Shown here one piece after another: positions 1 to 8,933 of a stretch of DNA of 64,000 nucleotides (the stretch's first letter is position 1; every line of letters begins with the position of its first letter). A model generated the notes under the pieces. It had not been told where the DNA came from and searched no databases. It was given only the letters and a program-made list of their open reading frames with translations. The position numbers and the translations under genes are program-made. This stretch comes from Nonomuraea harbinensis (GTDB lineage: Bacteria; Actinomycetota; Actinomycetes; Streptosporangiales; Streptosporangiaceae): the NCBI RefSeq assembly GCF_019396385.1, contig NZ_JAHKRN010000005.1, positions 248,001-312,000 of the forward strand. The letters run 5' to 3'.

Positions 1-1141
1 GCACGCGGCCGGACGCGTGCGCCGCGGCCCGCGCCGCCGCGTCCAGCACGTCCCGCGCGGACGGGCTGAGGCGCAGCAGGTGGTCCAGGCGGCGCAGCAG
101 CGCGCCGGGCGCGTTGGCGAGCAGCGTGACGGCCTCGGCGGGGCGGCCATCCGCCAGGGCGGCCTCGACCCGGCTGTCGAGGCTCGGGGCCTCGCGCGTA
201 CCCCTGGCCACCTCGAAGACCTGGGCGGCGCGCGGCAGCAGCGGGTACTCGTGCGGGTGCAGCCGCTCGCCGAGCCGCTTCCACCGCTCCCGGTGGCGTG
301 GCACGTCGCCGAGCTTGGCGGGGGTGGCCACCGCGTCCAGGGCCCGCAGGAGCGCGCGGCGCTCGGCGCGGCGGAAGGACCGGAACCGCGTGGGGGTGGC
401 CAGCGTGACGTCCCCGCCGGAGAGGGCGCAGGCCAGGCGGAGCACGTCGGTCACCGTGTCCACCAGCGGCGGACGCCCGGCGGCCAGCCGCGCCTCGTTG
501 AGCACGGCGCGGTTCTCGCGCACCGGGATGCGCTCCGGCTCGTCGGCGCAGCTCGCGGCCAGCAGACGCAGCGCCGCCAGGTCCTCCTCGGCGAGCGGGG
601 CCTCGGAGCCGGCCATCGACAGGAACAGCGCGCGGGTCTCCGCCTCCAGGCTCCCGCCCAGCTCCAGCACCGTCACCCGGTCGGAGGCCAGCGGGACCAG
701 CTCGGCGTGCGCGGCCAGCAGGTCGGCGTAGGTGTGCTGGTAGCGGCCGTACGCGGGGAAGTCCAGCAGGTCGACGATCTCCGGCCGCGCGCGCTCGGCG
801 GTCACCGGGTCGAGCAGCGCCTGGCGGAGCAGGCCGGCCCAGAACTCCAGGGTGTCGGGCACGTTCCTGGGGAAGTCGACGAAGTAGGCGTTGTGGAGGA
901 CGTGGTCGCCGGCCAGGGTCCTGACCGCGGCGAGGACCCGTACGCCCAGATCCAGTACGGCCTCGCCGGGCAGGTGCGACAGCCGTCCGAGCAGGGCGGG
1001 CGAGCAGGTGAAGCCGGCGGTCAGCAGCGCGGCGTCGAGCTGCCGGGCGGCGGCCTCTCCCCAGCCCGGGGCGGCACCGGCGGGGGCGTCGACGGGGACG
1101 CGCAGGCGCCGGGCGATGACGAGGGCCTCTAAGTCGCTCAC
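1..1141 (-). CDS. Conserved protein of unknown function (C-terminal end cut off by the window edge)
   Basis: The reading frame opens with GTG at 1141-1139 and stays open to base 1, so about 380 N-terminal residues are visible. It reads as a soluble, leucine- and arginine-rich helical protein with no signal peptide or membrane segment. Recognisable stretches are NVPDTLEFW at about residues 93-101 and YGRYQHTYADLL at about 133-144. They give the impression of a conserved large cytoplasmic actinobacterial family, but I cannot name it. Codon positions have normal high-GC bias, unlike the opposite strand, whose long frame is arginine/glycine junk. No strong ribosome site precedes the GTG. The true start could be slightly downstream. 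Confidence 0.7.
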   Translation of the reverse strand, partial: MSDLEALVIARRLRVPVDAPAGAAPGWGEAAARQLDAALLTAGFTCSPALLGRLSHLPGEAVLDLGVRVLAAVRTLAGDHVLHNAYFVDFPRNVPDTLEFWAGLLRQALLDPVTAERARPEIVDLLDFPAYGRYQHTYADLLAAHAELVPLASDRVTVLELGGSLEAETRALFLSMAGSEAPLAEEDLAALRLLAASCADEPERIPVRENRAVLNEARLAAGRPPLVDTVTDVLRLACALSGGDVTLATPTRFRSFRRAERRALLRALDAVATPAKLGDVPRHRERWKRLGERLHPHEYPLLPRAAQVFEVARGTREAPSLDSRVEAALADGRPAEAVTLLANAPGALLRRLDHLLRLSPSARDVLDAAARAAAHASGRV

Positions 1142-1189
1142 CGCTGAACTTTATCGGCGAACTGATCCACTTTCGTGGGGTTTTCGCGT

Positions 1190-1220
1190 GAGCCCGCCCG
1201 GGTCCGACCCGGGCGGGCTC
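1190..1220 (-). terminator. Perfect 15-bp inverted repeat after the small secreted protein gene
   Basis: The arms at 1190-1204 and 1206-1220 are perfectly complementary (GAGCCCGCCCGGGTC and its reverse complement) around one base, so the real hairpin would have a shorter stem and a loop of 3-5 bases. It lies 17 bases beyond the stop of the leftward gene at 1238-1645 and before the next leftward gene. There is no long T run, as is common in high-GC actinomycetes. Confidence 0.7.
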
Positions 1221-1237
1221 AGGACGGTGTGCGGTGA

Positions 1238-1645
1238 TCAGCGCACTTCGAAGCAGGTGCGGCCCTTGGGACGCCAGCCGGATCCGACCTTCTCCCAGCC
1301 CTGCGCGCAGATCCTCGACCCGGCGGTGTAGTCGTCCACCCCGCTCCAGATCGCCGCCTGGGGCGGGGTGTGGTCGCCCCGCTGGATCGTGTGCCGGCCT
1401 TCGCGATGCAGGTCGATGTGCCCGGTCCAGGCGCCGGTGCGGCCGTCGTGGTAGGCCTCGGCGTAGGTGACGCGCACCCCCTCGTTCACCACTTTCAGGC
1501 AGACCCCGGGGACGTCGGTCCGGTTGCTGCACGACTGGTGGTCGGCGTGCGCGGCGGGGGTCCCGGCGAGCAGCCCCGTCAGGAGCATCGCTCCCGCGAG
1601 GAGCCCCTTGGCGGCGGAGGACGCGGTGCGGGTACGGGTGTTCAT
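1238..1645 (-). CDS. Small secreted protein of unknown function
   Basis: A 135-residue protein. The ATG at 1645-1643 was chosen over an upstream in-frame extension because GGGAGG sits about 9 bases before it and a normal signal peptide begins there: charged MNTRTRT, hydrophobic core LLAGAMLLTGLLAG, then a probable AHA cleavage site near residue 34. The mature part has four cysteines (CSNRTDVPGVC, ICAQGW, CFEVR), suggesting two disulfides in an extracellular protein of about 100 residues. I do not recognise the family. It is monocistronic and followed by a strong inverted repeat. Confidence 0.8.
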   Translation of the reverse strand: MNTRTRTASSAAKGLLAGAMLLTGLLAGTPAAHADHQSCSNRTDVPGVCLKVVNEGVRVTYAEAYHDGRTGAWTGHIDLHREGRHTIQRGDHTPPQAAIWSGVDDYTAGSRICAQGWEKVGSGWRPKGRTCFEVR

Positions 1646-1800
1646 CTCTGGATTCCTCCCTCGGTGTCCGGCGGCCGTTCCGCTGGACGGGAACCAGAGA
1701 AGCCGCCCGGCCGAGGTGTCCAACAGGGGCGCGGACGGACTCGAACGGAATCGATCCACTTCCGCGCCGATCCCGGACAGGGCGTCGCCACCGGGGCCGA

Positions 1801-2367
1801 TCAGTCGCTCCGGCCGGCCCGCCACTCCGGCGCCAGCACTGACCAGACCTCCATGTCGTGCCGCCGGCCGCGGTAGGGGTAGCTCTCGCGCAGCACGCCG
1901 TCCTTGGTCATGCCGAGCCGCCGGGCGACGGCGATGCTGGCCGCGTTCTCCGACGAGACCACCCACTCCACGCGGTGGATGCCGCGCTCCTCGACGGCCC
2001 AGTCGATGATCGCCCGCACCGCCTTGGTCACCAGGCCCCGGCCGGCCGCCGACGGCTCCAGCCAGCAGCCGGCCTCGGCGGTGCCCTTCGGGACGTCCAT
2101 CGTCCTGAACAGGACGCCGCCGGCCAGCTCGCCGTCCACCCAGATGCCGTAGACCCGCCCGGTGTCGGAGGCGGCCTTCTCCGCGTACGCCCGCAGGAAC
2201 GCCAGGCTGGACTCCAGGTCCGTGACGGAGTCTGGGAGCCCGACGTACCGCCCGATGAACTCCCGGCCCCGGTCGATGTGGCTCAGGAACTCCCCGGCGT
2301 GCCAGGGCTCCAGCGGCCGCAGTTCCGCGCCGTCACCCAAGGAAACTGCGAACATTTCGCCCTCCAT
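1801..2367 (-). CDS. GNAT-family N-acetyltransferase (RimJ/RimL-like)
   Basis: A 188-residue protein with the single-domain GNAT layout. Acetyl-CoA motif A is at about residues 98-125 (WLEPSAAGRGLVTKAVRAII, with the AAGRGL pyrophosphate loop). It is followed by the motif-B region VSSENAASIAVARRLGM typical of the RimL/SpeG-like branch. It probably transfers acetyl from acetyl-CoA to an amine, either a protein N-terminus or a small molecule; the substrate cannot be told. A second ATG at residue 5 (2355) has GGAGG just upstream and may be the real start. The gene stands alone between unrelated neighbours. Confidence 0.88.
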   Translation of the reverse strand: MEGEMFAVSLGDGAELRPLEPWHAGEFLSHIDRGREFIGRYVGLPDSVTDLESSLAFLRAYAEKAASDTGRVYGIWVDGELAGGVLFRTMDVPKGTAEAGCWLEPSAAGRGLVTKAVRAIIDWAVEERGIHRVEWVVSSENAASIAVARRLGMTKDGVLRESYPYRGRRHDMEVWSVLAPEWRAGRSD

Positions 2368-2408
2368 GCCCTTATAACCGGAGAAATCCTCTCATAGGCG
2401 TGATCCTT

Positions 2409-3146
2409 TCAGGCCCGGTGGAGCTGCCCTCCGGGCCTGGTGACCACCAGCTCCGACACGACGGCCCTGGAGGAGAGCCGCGTCAGGCTCATCGCCAGCT
2501 CGGCGACGTCCGCCGTGCGGATCATGTCGGCGGGGTCGATCCGGTCGTGCACCCACGCGGACATGTCGGTGTCGACGTAACCGGGGCAGATGGCGGTGGC
2601 CGTGACGCCGTCGGCGGAGAGCTCCGCGTTCAGCGACCGGCACAGCGAGATGAGCGCCGCCTTCGAAGCCCCGTACGCCGCCAGGCCGGGCTCGGGGAAG
2701 GCCCCGGTGAGCGACGACAGCATGATGATCTTCACGCCGTGGTCCGGCCGTGCCGCCGCGGTCGCCCTGAGCGTCGGCAGCAGCGCCTGCACCAGCGTGT
2801 ACGGGGCCCGGACGTTGACGGCGAACTGCTTGTCGAACCGGTGCAGGGGCGCGGTGTCCACCGGCCCCGCCGTGCCGACCCCCGCCGCCACCACCAGCAC
2901 GTCGAGCCGCCCGTACGCGTCCTCGTGCGCCCTGGCGAGCCGCCGCACGTCGTCCTCGGCCGCCATGTCCGCGGGCTCGGCGCGGACGGCCGCCCCGAGC
3001 GCGGCGAGCCTGGCGGCCGCGGCGGAGAGCGCGTCGCCACCCCGGGCGCAGACGGTCAGGTCATGCCCGGCGGCGGCGAGGCGCTCGGCGATGGCGAGGC
3101 CGATGCCCCGGGAGGCGCCGGTCACCAGCGCCGCTGGCCTACTCAT
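2409..3146 (-). CDS. Short-chain dehydrogenase/reductase
   Basis: A 245-residue classical SDR. It shows the cofactor loop TGASRGIG near residues 9-16, an AAGVG variant of the NNAG motif near 87, catalytic Ser in the LSSLTG stretch and the YGASK Tyr/Lys pair. The family oxidises or reduces alcohol/carbonyl groups with NAD(P). Its ATG overlaps the stop of the acyl-CoA ligase by four bases (ATGA), so the two are translationally coupled, and it is the last gene of the long leftward catabolic operon. An in-frame extension over the upstream gene is rejected. The substrate is unknown. Confidence 0.92.
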   Translation of the reverse strand: MSRPAALVTGASRGIGLAIAERLAAAGHDLTVCARGGDALSAAAARLAALGAAVRAEPADMAAEDDVRRLARAHEDAYGRLDVLVVAAGVGTAGPVDTAPLHRFDKQFAVNVRAPYTLVQALLPTLRATAAARPDHGVKIIMLSSLTGAFPEPGLAAYGASKAALISLCRSLNAELSADGVTATAICPGYVDTDMSAWVHDRIDPADMIRTADVAELAMSLTRLSSRAVVSELVVTRPGGQLHRA

Positions 3147-4699
3147 GGGTGCTCCCCGGTCGCGCGGAGGACGTTCTTCTGGATCTTCCCCGTCGAGGTC
3201 TTGGGCAACTCCCCGAAGACCACCTTCCTGGGCGCCTTGAAGCGGGCGATCCGTTCGCGGACGTACGCGATGACGTCGTCCTCGGTCACCGGGGGCGCCT
3301 CCGGCCGGAGCGCGACGAAGGCCACGGGCACCTGGCCCCACTTCTCGTCGGGCACGCCGACCACGGCCGACTCCAGCACGGACGGGTGACCGTCGAGGAC
3401 CCGCTCCACCTCGACGGAGGCGATGTTCTCGCCGCCGGAGATGATGATGTCCTTGGACCGGTCGCGGATCTCCAGATAGCCGTCGGGGTGCCGCACGGCC
3501 AGGTCCCCGGTGCGCAGCCAGCCGCCGGCGTCCACCTCGGCGGTGGCCTGCTCGTCGCGGTAGTAGCCGAGCATCACGTCGTTGCCGCGGACCACGATCT
3601 CGCCCACCGTCCCGCCGTCGGCCGGCACGTCCGCGCCGGACCCGTCCACGACGCGCACCTGTTCCGCGATCACGTTGCCCACGCCCTGTCGGGCCTTGAG
3701 CTCGGCCTGCCCGCCGGACGGGAGGGCGTCCCACTGCGGCTGCCACTGGTTGACGGCCACCGGTCCGAACGTCTCGGTGAGCCCGTACAGATGGGTGACC
3801 TCCATGCTCAGCCCGGCCATGCGGGCGAGCAGGGCCGGGGTCGGCGGCGCGCCGCCCGTCTGCACGCGCACGGTCCGGCCGAGCGGGGCGCCCGCCCGCG
3901 CCTCGGGCGCGTTCGCGATCATGGTGAGTACGGTCGGCGCGGCGCTGAAATGGGAGACGTCCTCCTCGCGCAGCAGCCGCCAGATCTCGGCCGGGTCCAC
4001 GGCCCGCAGGCAGACGTGGGTGCCGCCGGCCGCGGTGACGGCCCAGGTGAAGCACCAGCCGTCGCAGTGGAACATGGGCAGCGTCCACAGGTAGGCGCTG
4101 GCGGGGCCGAGCCCGGCGTGGAACGCCATGGCCAGCGTCTGCAGGTAGGCGCCCCGGTGGTGGTACATGACCCCCTTCGGGCGCCCCGTGGTGCCGCTCG
4201 TGTAGTTGATCGCCAGCAGCCCGCGCTCGTCCTCGCAGGCCGCGAGGCGGGGCTCGGCGGCGGCGAGCAGCTCTTCGTACTCGTCACCGGGACCGCCCGC
4301 CAGGACGAGCCTGACCCCGGTCGCGGCGGCGACCTCACGGGCCCGCCCGGCCAGCTCGTCCGTGGCGACCAGGACGCGCGCGCCGGAGTGTTCGACGATG
4401 TGCGCCAGCTCCCCGGCCGACAGCCGGATGTTGAGCGGCACCAGCACCGCGCCGCGCATCGGCACCCCGTTGTGCAGCTCCAGCATCACGTGGCTGTTGA
4501 CGCAGAGCGCCGCCACCCGGTCGCCGGGCTCGACGCCGAGATCCGCCAGCGCCCCGGTGAGCCGCCGCGCCCGATCGAGGAACTCACCGTACGTGAGCCG
4601 CCTGGCGCCGTCGATCACCGCGATCCGGTCGCGGAAGACGGCCCCGGACCGCTCCAGGAAGGCGGACGGCGTGAGCGGGGTGAACGTGAACGACGCCAT
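3143..4699 (-). CDS. AMP-dependent acyl-CoA synthetase/ligase
   Basis: A 518-residue ANL-superfamily adenylating enzyme. The P-loop YTSGTTGRPKG is near residue 167. GEIVVRGNDVMLGYY, the hinge region RTGDLAVRHPDGYLEIRDR with SKDIIISGGENI (about 395-425), and the C-terminal catalytic lysine in PKTSTGKIQKN complete the family signature. It activates a carboxylic acid with ATP and joins it to CoA. Length and motifs resemble medium/long-chain fatty-acid or aryl-acid ligases; the acid is not identifiable. It lies nine bases after the HAD phosphatase gene and overlaps the SDR gene. Its presence in a sugar-type operon suggests that an acid intermediate is activated, which is inference. Confidence 0.93.
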   Translation of the reverse strand: MASFTFTPLTPSAFLERSGAVFRDRIAVIDGARRLTYGEFLDRARRLTGALADLGVEPGDRVAALCVNSHVMLELHNGVPMRGAVLVPLNIRLSAGELAHIVEHSGARVLVATDELAGRAREVAAATGVRLVLAGGPGDEYEELLAAAEPRLAACEDERGLLAINYTSGTTGRPKGVMYHHRGAYLQTLAMAFHAGLGPASAYLWTLPMFHCDGWCFTWAVTAAGGTHVCLRAVDPAEIWRLLREEDVSHFSAAPTVLTMIANAPEARAGAPLGRTVRVQTGGAPPTPALLARMAGLSMEVTHLYGLTETFGPVAVNQWQPQWDALPSGGQAELKARQGVGNVIAEQVRVVDGSGADVPADGGTVGEIVVRGNDVMLGYYRDEQATAEVDAGGWLRTGDLAVRHPDGYLEIRDRSKDIIISGGENIASVEVERVLDGHPSVLESAVVGVPDEKWGQVPVAFVALRPEAPPVTEDDVIAYVRERIARFKAPRKVVFGELPKTSTGKIQKNVLRATGEHP

Positions 4700-4708
4700 G
4701 ACGGTCGC

Positions 4709-5368
4709 TCACCGGCCGCCGGGCAGGAGTCCGGCGAGATCACCCGGGGCGGCGGCGACGGCCAGCGCGGGCCGGGCCGACGCGAGCTCATCCGGGTAGT
4801 AGCCCCAGCCGGCGCCGACGAACGCGGTCCCGGCGGCGATGGCCGCCTCGGCGTCGTGCGGGCCGTCGCCCACGTAGGCGCAGTCGCCGGCCGTCCACCC
4901 GGCGCGGCGCAGCCCGTGCAGGATCGGCTCGGGCGACGGCTTGCGCTCGACGGTGTCCTCGGTGGTGACCACCACGTCGAACAGCGGCAGCAGGTCACGC
5001 GCGCCGTGCACGTGGCGCAGGTCGTGCTCGGTCCGCTCCCGGCCCTTGTTCGTCACGATGCCGAGCCGCAGCCCCTGCCCGCGCAGCGCGTCGAGCATGT
5101 CGGCCGCCCCCTGGTAGAGGACGACCTTCCGGTGGCCGTCCTCCAGGTAGTGGCGCTCGTACCGGGACACGCACTCGGGGGCGCGCTCGCCCGCGACCTC
5201 GGCCATCACCTCGCGCATCCGCCAGCGCATCACCCGGCCGAGACCGAGCTCCAGCAGGGACTCCCAGCCCTGGGGGACGGGCGCGAGCGCCGCCCGGTAG
5301 CAGTCCAGGATCGCGGGACGGGAGTCGACGAGCGTCCCGTCGAGGTCGAAGAGCACCGCCCGCGTCAT
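4709..5368 (-). CDS. HAD-family phosphatase (phosphoglycolate phosphatase-like)
   Basis: A 219-residue HAD hydrolase of the subfamily with a helical cap. Motif I is DLDGTLVDS (residues 8-16, nucleophile Asp8, acid/base Asp10). Motif II is the TNKG region, motif III is ERKPSPEPI and motif IV is VGDGPHDAE. The layout is that of Gph/PpaX-type phosphatases acting on small phosphorylated metabolites. The start ATG at 5368-5366 overlaps the stop of the phosphotriesterase-like gene (ATGA). A longer frame extending upstream is only an overlap with that gene. Next to a transketolase system, one plausible role is removal of phosphoglycolate or a phosphorylated side product. Confidence 0.9.
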   Translation of the reverse strand: MTRAVLFDLDGTLVDSRPAILDCYRAALAPVPQGWESLLELGLGRVMRWRMREVMAEVAGERAPECVSRYERHYLEDGHRKVVLYQGAADMLDALRGQGLRLGIVTNKGRERTEHDLRHVHGARDLLPLFDVVVTTEDTVERKPSPEPILHGLRRAGWTAGDCAYVGDGPHDAEAAIAAGTAFVGAGWGYYPDELASARPALAVAAAPGDLAGLLPGGR

Positions 5369-6300
5369 CGCGTGACCTCCCTGAAGGCGAGGAACCCGGC
5401 CGGGTTGGCGACCAGGGCCAGCTCGGCCAGCTCGTCGCCCAGGGCCTTCCTGATGGCGTCGAGGCAGGGGCCGAGCCCCGGCGATCCGCCGTAGGCGCGC
5501 TGGTAGGAGCCGCGGCCGAGGTCGCCGGACACCATCACCCGGGTGTGGCCGGCGTCCACGAGGCGCCGGACCATCGCGGCCCGGTCGGTGTCGTGGCCGT
5601 ACTTGTCCTTGGTCCACTGGTCGAGCCCGAGCCAGGCGCCGCGGCGGGCCAGCGAGAGGAGGTAGTCGGCTTCGAGGTTGCGGTCGAGGTGGCCGACGCA
5701 CACCTGACCCAGGTCGAGCCCGGCGGCCTCGAAGACGTCGAGCTGCTCGTGGCCCAGGCGGCCCGCCTGGGTGTGGGTCAGGATCGGCGCCCCGGTCTCC
5801 TTGGCGGCGATGGCCGCCGCCGTGAGGACCTTGCGCTCGACGTCCCACATCTCCTCGGTGGAGCAGGTCCCGGCCTTGATGGCGCCGGCCCGGGTGTTCT
5901 CCGGGCCGAACCCCGTCAGGATGTCGGCGACGAAGCCGGCGGCCAGCTCCTCGCTGGTCCGCCTGGACGTGCCGGCCGGGTAGTAGATGCCCTTCTGCAG
6001 GCCGGTGCCCTGGACGATGTGGGCGCCGGTGGCCCTGGCGGCGGACAGCGCGGCCGTGACGTCGCGGCCGTAGTCGACCGTGGTGAGCTCGACCAGCCCG
6101 CCGCCGCCGGCCTCGACGAAGTCGGAGACCTCTTCGGCGGCGCCCTCCGCGGTGCCGAACTCCAGGTCGGGATCCCGGTGGACGGCGTAGGCCGGCGGCG
6201 CCGTCAGCAGGTGCTCGTGGACGAGCATCGCTCCCAGGGACTCGGGTGACACGTCACCGAGCACCGTGCGGACCAGCCCTGCCGGTTCTGCGGTGTACAC
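5365..6300 (-). CDS. Phosphotriesterase-family hydrolase (probable lactonase)
   Basis: A 311-residue amidohydrolase-superfamily protein of the PTE family. Metal ligands are visible: the HEH pair in VHEHLL near residue 29, the probable carboxylated lysine in GAIKAGT, two histidines in LTHTQAG and VGHLDRN, and the terminal Asp in VSGDLGRG. Family members hydrolyse phosphotriesters or, more often in catabolic operons, sugar lactones or phosphorylated lactones. The GTG start at 6300-6298 was chosen because AAGGAAAGG precedes it and it lies two bases after the kinase stop. The setting between a sugar kinase and a HAD phosphatase favours a lactonase, which is inference. Confidence 0.88.
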   Translation of the reverse strand: MYTAEPAGLVRTVLGDVSPESLGAMLVHEHLLTAPPAYAVHRDPDLEFGTAEGAAEEVSDFVEAGGGGLVELTTVDYGRDVTAALSAARATGAHIVQGTGLQKGIYYPAGTSRRTSEELAAGFVADILTGFGPENTRAGAIKAGTCSTEEMWDVERKVLTAAAIAAKETGAPILTHTQAGRLGHEQLDVFEAAGLDLGQVCVGHLDRNLEADYLLSLARRGAWLGLDQWTKDKYGHDTDRAAMVRRLVDAGHTRVMVSGDLGRGSYQRAYGGSPGLGPCLDAIRKALGDELAELALVANPAGFLAFREVTR

Positions 6301-6302
6301 GA

Positions 6303-7850
6303 TCAGTCCTTTCCTTGGTTGCCTGCGCGGCCGAAGCCGGCGAACAGCTCGCGCGCCGCCGCCTGCGCGCGGAGGAAGCGGTCGAACGCCTCCTGGTGGG
6401 GCTCGGCCAGGCGGGGGTCGGGCTCGACCCGGCCGACGGTGCGGACCATCTCCGACACCGCGGTCTCCAGGTCCTTCCAGATCCCGACGTTCACGGACGC
6501 GAGGATGGCGACGCCGAGCGCGGCCGACTCGCTGGTGGTCACCAGCTCGACCGGCACCTGGAGCGCGTTGCTGAAGGTCTGCCTCCAGACCCGGCTGCGC
6601 GCGCCGCCGCCGGTCAGCCTGAGCAGGCTCAGGTCGTCGCCCTGCCGCCGGTAGCAGTCCATGGCGGCATACACCTGGCCCTCGTAGACGGCGCGGAGGA
6701 TGTCGCCGCGGGTCGTCCCGTGCTCCAGGCCGAGCATCACCCCGCGCACGTTCCCGTCCTTGAAGGGCGCCTGGACGCCGGCGGGAGAGAGGTACGGCAG
6801 GAACGTGAGGCCGTGGCCGGCCTCCTCCGACGCCAGCGCCTCGGCCTCGACGGCGGCGAAGTCGGACGCGGCGCCGCCGGCGAGGTCGCGGCAGAACGTG
6901 CGCACGGCCCAGTCGAACGTGCCCGCGCCCGCGGTGTGGGCCAGGCACCGGATCCAGTGCTCGCCGTCGGGCGACGGGTACACCCAGCCGACCCCGCGCA
7001 GGTCGTCGTCCAGGTAGCGGTTGACCATCTGGTTCAGCCAGCTCGTGCCCAGGACGGAGACGGCCTGGCCGGGCATGACGACCCCGGTGCCGAGCATGGC
7101 GGAGACGGCGTCGCCGAGTCCGTTGGCGACCGGCGTGCCCTCGGGGATGCCGGTGGCCAGCGACGCCTCGCGGGTGACCGTACCGATGATCTCCCCGGAC
7201 GGGCGCACCTCCGGCGCCCGGGAGAGGAACGCCTCCGCCCCGACCAGCTCCATGAGCCGCGGCGAGATCCGGCCCGTGGCGATGTCGCCGGGCATCAGGG
7301 ACACGTCGGTCGGGTCGGTGACGACGCGGCCGGTCAGGAACGACTGGACGTAGTCCTTGGCGCAGGCGAAGTAGCGGGTCCTGGCGATCACGTCCGGCTC
7401 GTGCCTGGCCAGATGCCCGAGCAGGAGCATCGTCATGCCGGGCAGCGCGCTGGTGGCCGAGATGTCGAGGTACTCCTCGTACGGCGGGCTCGCCTCGAAA
7501 GCCGTCAGCGTGTCCAGCGTGCGCGCGTCCGGCCAGGCGATCGCGTTGCGCACCGGCCGGCCGGTCTCGTCGAGCAGCCAGGCGCCGGTCATGTGACCGG
7601 ACACGCTCACTGCGGCGATGTCGGAGGCGCGGCCGGGCAGCGCGGCGACCGCCTCGGCCACGGCGTCCATCGTGCTGCGCAGGCTCACCGCGGGATCTTC
7701 CTCGTGCCAGCCCCGCCGAGGGCTGAGCACCTCGATGAAGCGGGCCGCGCGGGCCAGCTCGTTGCCGGTCTCGTCGAAGACCGCCGCCTTGGTGACGGTG
7801 GTCCCCTTGTCGATGCCGACGATCAGCCTGCGGCCTTCGGGAACGCTCAT
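6303..7850 (-). CDS. FGGY-family carbohydrate kinase
   Basis: A 515-residue two-domain sugar kinase. The N-terminal phosphate-1 loop reads VGIDKGTTVTK, with the usual D-x-G-T pattern. GHMTGAWLLDE and the C-terminal ATP-binding stretch LTGGGARSRVWRQ are typical of the FGGY group (xylulose, ribulose, glycerol and related kinases). It phosphorylates the sugar or polyol delivered by the adjacent importer. The exact substrate cannot be read from the sequence; the branch looks like the ketopentose/xylulose kinases. The ATG at 7850-7848 shares a base with the permease stop (TGATG), so expression is coupled to the transporter. Confidence 0.92.
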   Translation of the reverse strand: MSVPEGRRLIVGIDKGTTVTKAAVFDETGNELARAARFIEVLSPRRGWHEEDPAVSLRSTMDAVAEAVAALPGRASDIAAVSVSGHMTGAWLLDETGRPVRNAIAWPDARTLDTLTAFEASPPYEEYLDISATSALPGMTMLLLGHLARHEPDVIARTRYFACAKDYVQSFLTGRVVTDPTDVSLMPGDIATGRISPRLMELVGAEAFLSRAPEVRPSGEIIGTVTREASLATGIPEGTPVANGLGDAVSAMLGTGVVMPGQAVSVLGTSWLNQMVNRYLDDDLRGVGWVYPSPDGEHWIRCLAHTAGAGTFDWAVRTFCRDLAGGAASDFAAVEAEALASEEAGHGLTFLPYLSPAGVQAPFKDGNVRGVMLGLEHGTTRGDILRAVYEGQVYAAMDCYRRQGDDLSLLRLTGGGARSRVWRQTFSNALQVPVELVTTSESAALGVAILASVNVGIWKDLETAVSEMVRTVGRVEPDPRLAEPHQEAFDRFLRAQAAARELFAGFGRAGNQGKD

Positions 7851-8911
7851 CAGTGGCCTGCTCTCCTTCCGGACACCATGCGCCGGGCGCTGGTGCTCAT
7901 GCCGACGGCCGCGATGAGCAGCAGACCCTGGAAGATGAACTGCGCGGACGTGGACACGCCGTGGATCGCCATGCCGTTGAAGCCGACGGCCACGGTGACC
8001 ACGCCGATCACGGTGCCGACGACGTGGAACTCGCCGTCGCGCAGGCACGCGGAGCCGAGGAAGGCCGCCGCGAACGAGGACAGCAGGTAGCCCTGGCCGC
8101 CCGCGATCTGCCCGCTGCCGACGTTCGCGGTGATCAGCACGCCGCCGGCGGCGGCGAGGACGCCGCACACGACGAACGCGAAGATGACCACCCGGTGCAC
8201 GCGGATGCCGCTCAGCTCGGCGGCGGTCCTGTTGCCGCCGACGGCCTGCCACTCCAGGCCGAGCGAGGTGCGGTTGAGCAGCAGCCAGAGGATGCCGGCG
8301 ACCGCGAAGAGGATGACGATCGGCCACGGGATCGGGCCGAGCTTGCCCAGGTAGACCTGGATCAGGTCCATCCCGGAGGCGTCCAGGCTCTGCGGCACGC
8401 CGGCGGTGACGATGTAGGTGGCGCCCATGACGACGCTGCCTATGCCCAAGGTGCCGACCAGCGCGTTGACGCCCAGTTTGGTCACGATGAGGCCGTTCAC
8501 CAGGCCGACCAGTGCCCCCACGGCGATGACCAGCCCGATGGCGCCGAGTTTGCCCCCGGCGGAGCCCGCGTACAGGCCCGCCGTGAGCACGCCGGCGAGG
8601 CTGGCCGTGTAGCCGATGCTCAGGTCGAACTCGCCCACCACCAGGACCACCGTGAGGCCGAGCGCGATCACGACCGAGATCGTCGACTGCAGGAGGATGT
8701 TCTGGAAGTTGGTGAACGACAGGAAGCGGCTGCCGTCCAGGAAGGAGAAGACGACGACGAGCAGGATGAGGACGAGCAGCGTGCCGTAACGGCCGAGGAA
8801 CTTGACGGCCTTCAGCGTCATCGAGCTCGCGCCCGCCTGCTCAGCCTGATGCGAGCCAGGTGGCGGCGCGGCGGGCTGCTGGCCAGCCGCGGTGTGACGG
8901 ACGGTGTTCAT
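7850..8911 (-). CDS. Ribose-type ABC transporter permease
   Basis: A 353-residue integral membrane protein of the RbsC/AraH family (BPD_transp_2). After a hydrophilic N-terminal tail of about 35 residues there are eight to ten hydrophobic segments. The family-typical ATLGIGSVVMG-like stretch appears as LVGTLGIGSVVMGATYIV, and the conserved GGNRTAAELSGI follows. AGGAG-type spacing (AGGAGAGTTCC before ATG) supports the start. It forms the membrane channel of the importer whose ATPase is encoded immediately upstream (22-base gap) and whose binding protein heads the operon. Confidence 0.94.
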   Translation of the reverse strand: MNTVRHTAAGQQPAAPPPGSHQAEQAGASSMTLKAVKFLGRYGTLLVLILLVVVFSFLDGSRFLSFTNFQNILLQSTISVVIALGLTVVLVVGEFDLSIGYTASLAGVLTAGLYAGSAGGKLGAIGLVIAVGALVGLVNGLIVTKLGVNALVGTLGIGSVVMGATYIVTAGVPQSLDASGMDLIQVYLGKLGPIPWPIVILFAVAGILWLLLNRTSLGLEWQAVGGNRTAAELSGIRVHRVVIFAFVVCGVLAAAGGVLITANVGSGQIAGGQGYLLSSFAAAFLGSACLRDGEFHVVGTVIGVVTVAVGFNGMAIHGVSTSAQFIFQGLLLIAAVGMSTSARRMVSGRRAGH

Positions 8912-8933
8912 GGAACTCTCCTGGATCGTCTTT

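Noticed and set aside
17..1132. Long open frame on the + strand opposite the first gene
   Set aside because: It is arginine/glycine/glutamine-rich with no recognisable fold. The minus strand gives a normal protein across the same bases. High GC content keeps opposite frames open.
3149..5494. 781-codon open frame on the + strand
   Set aside because: It lies antisense to an acyl-CoA ligase and a HAD phosphatase with complete motifs, and its translation is low-complexity.
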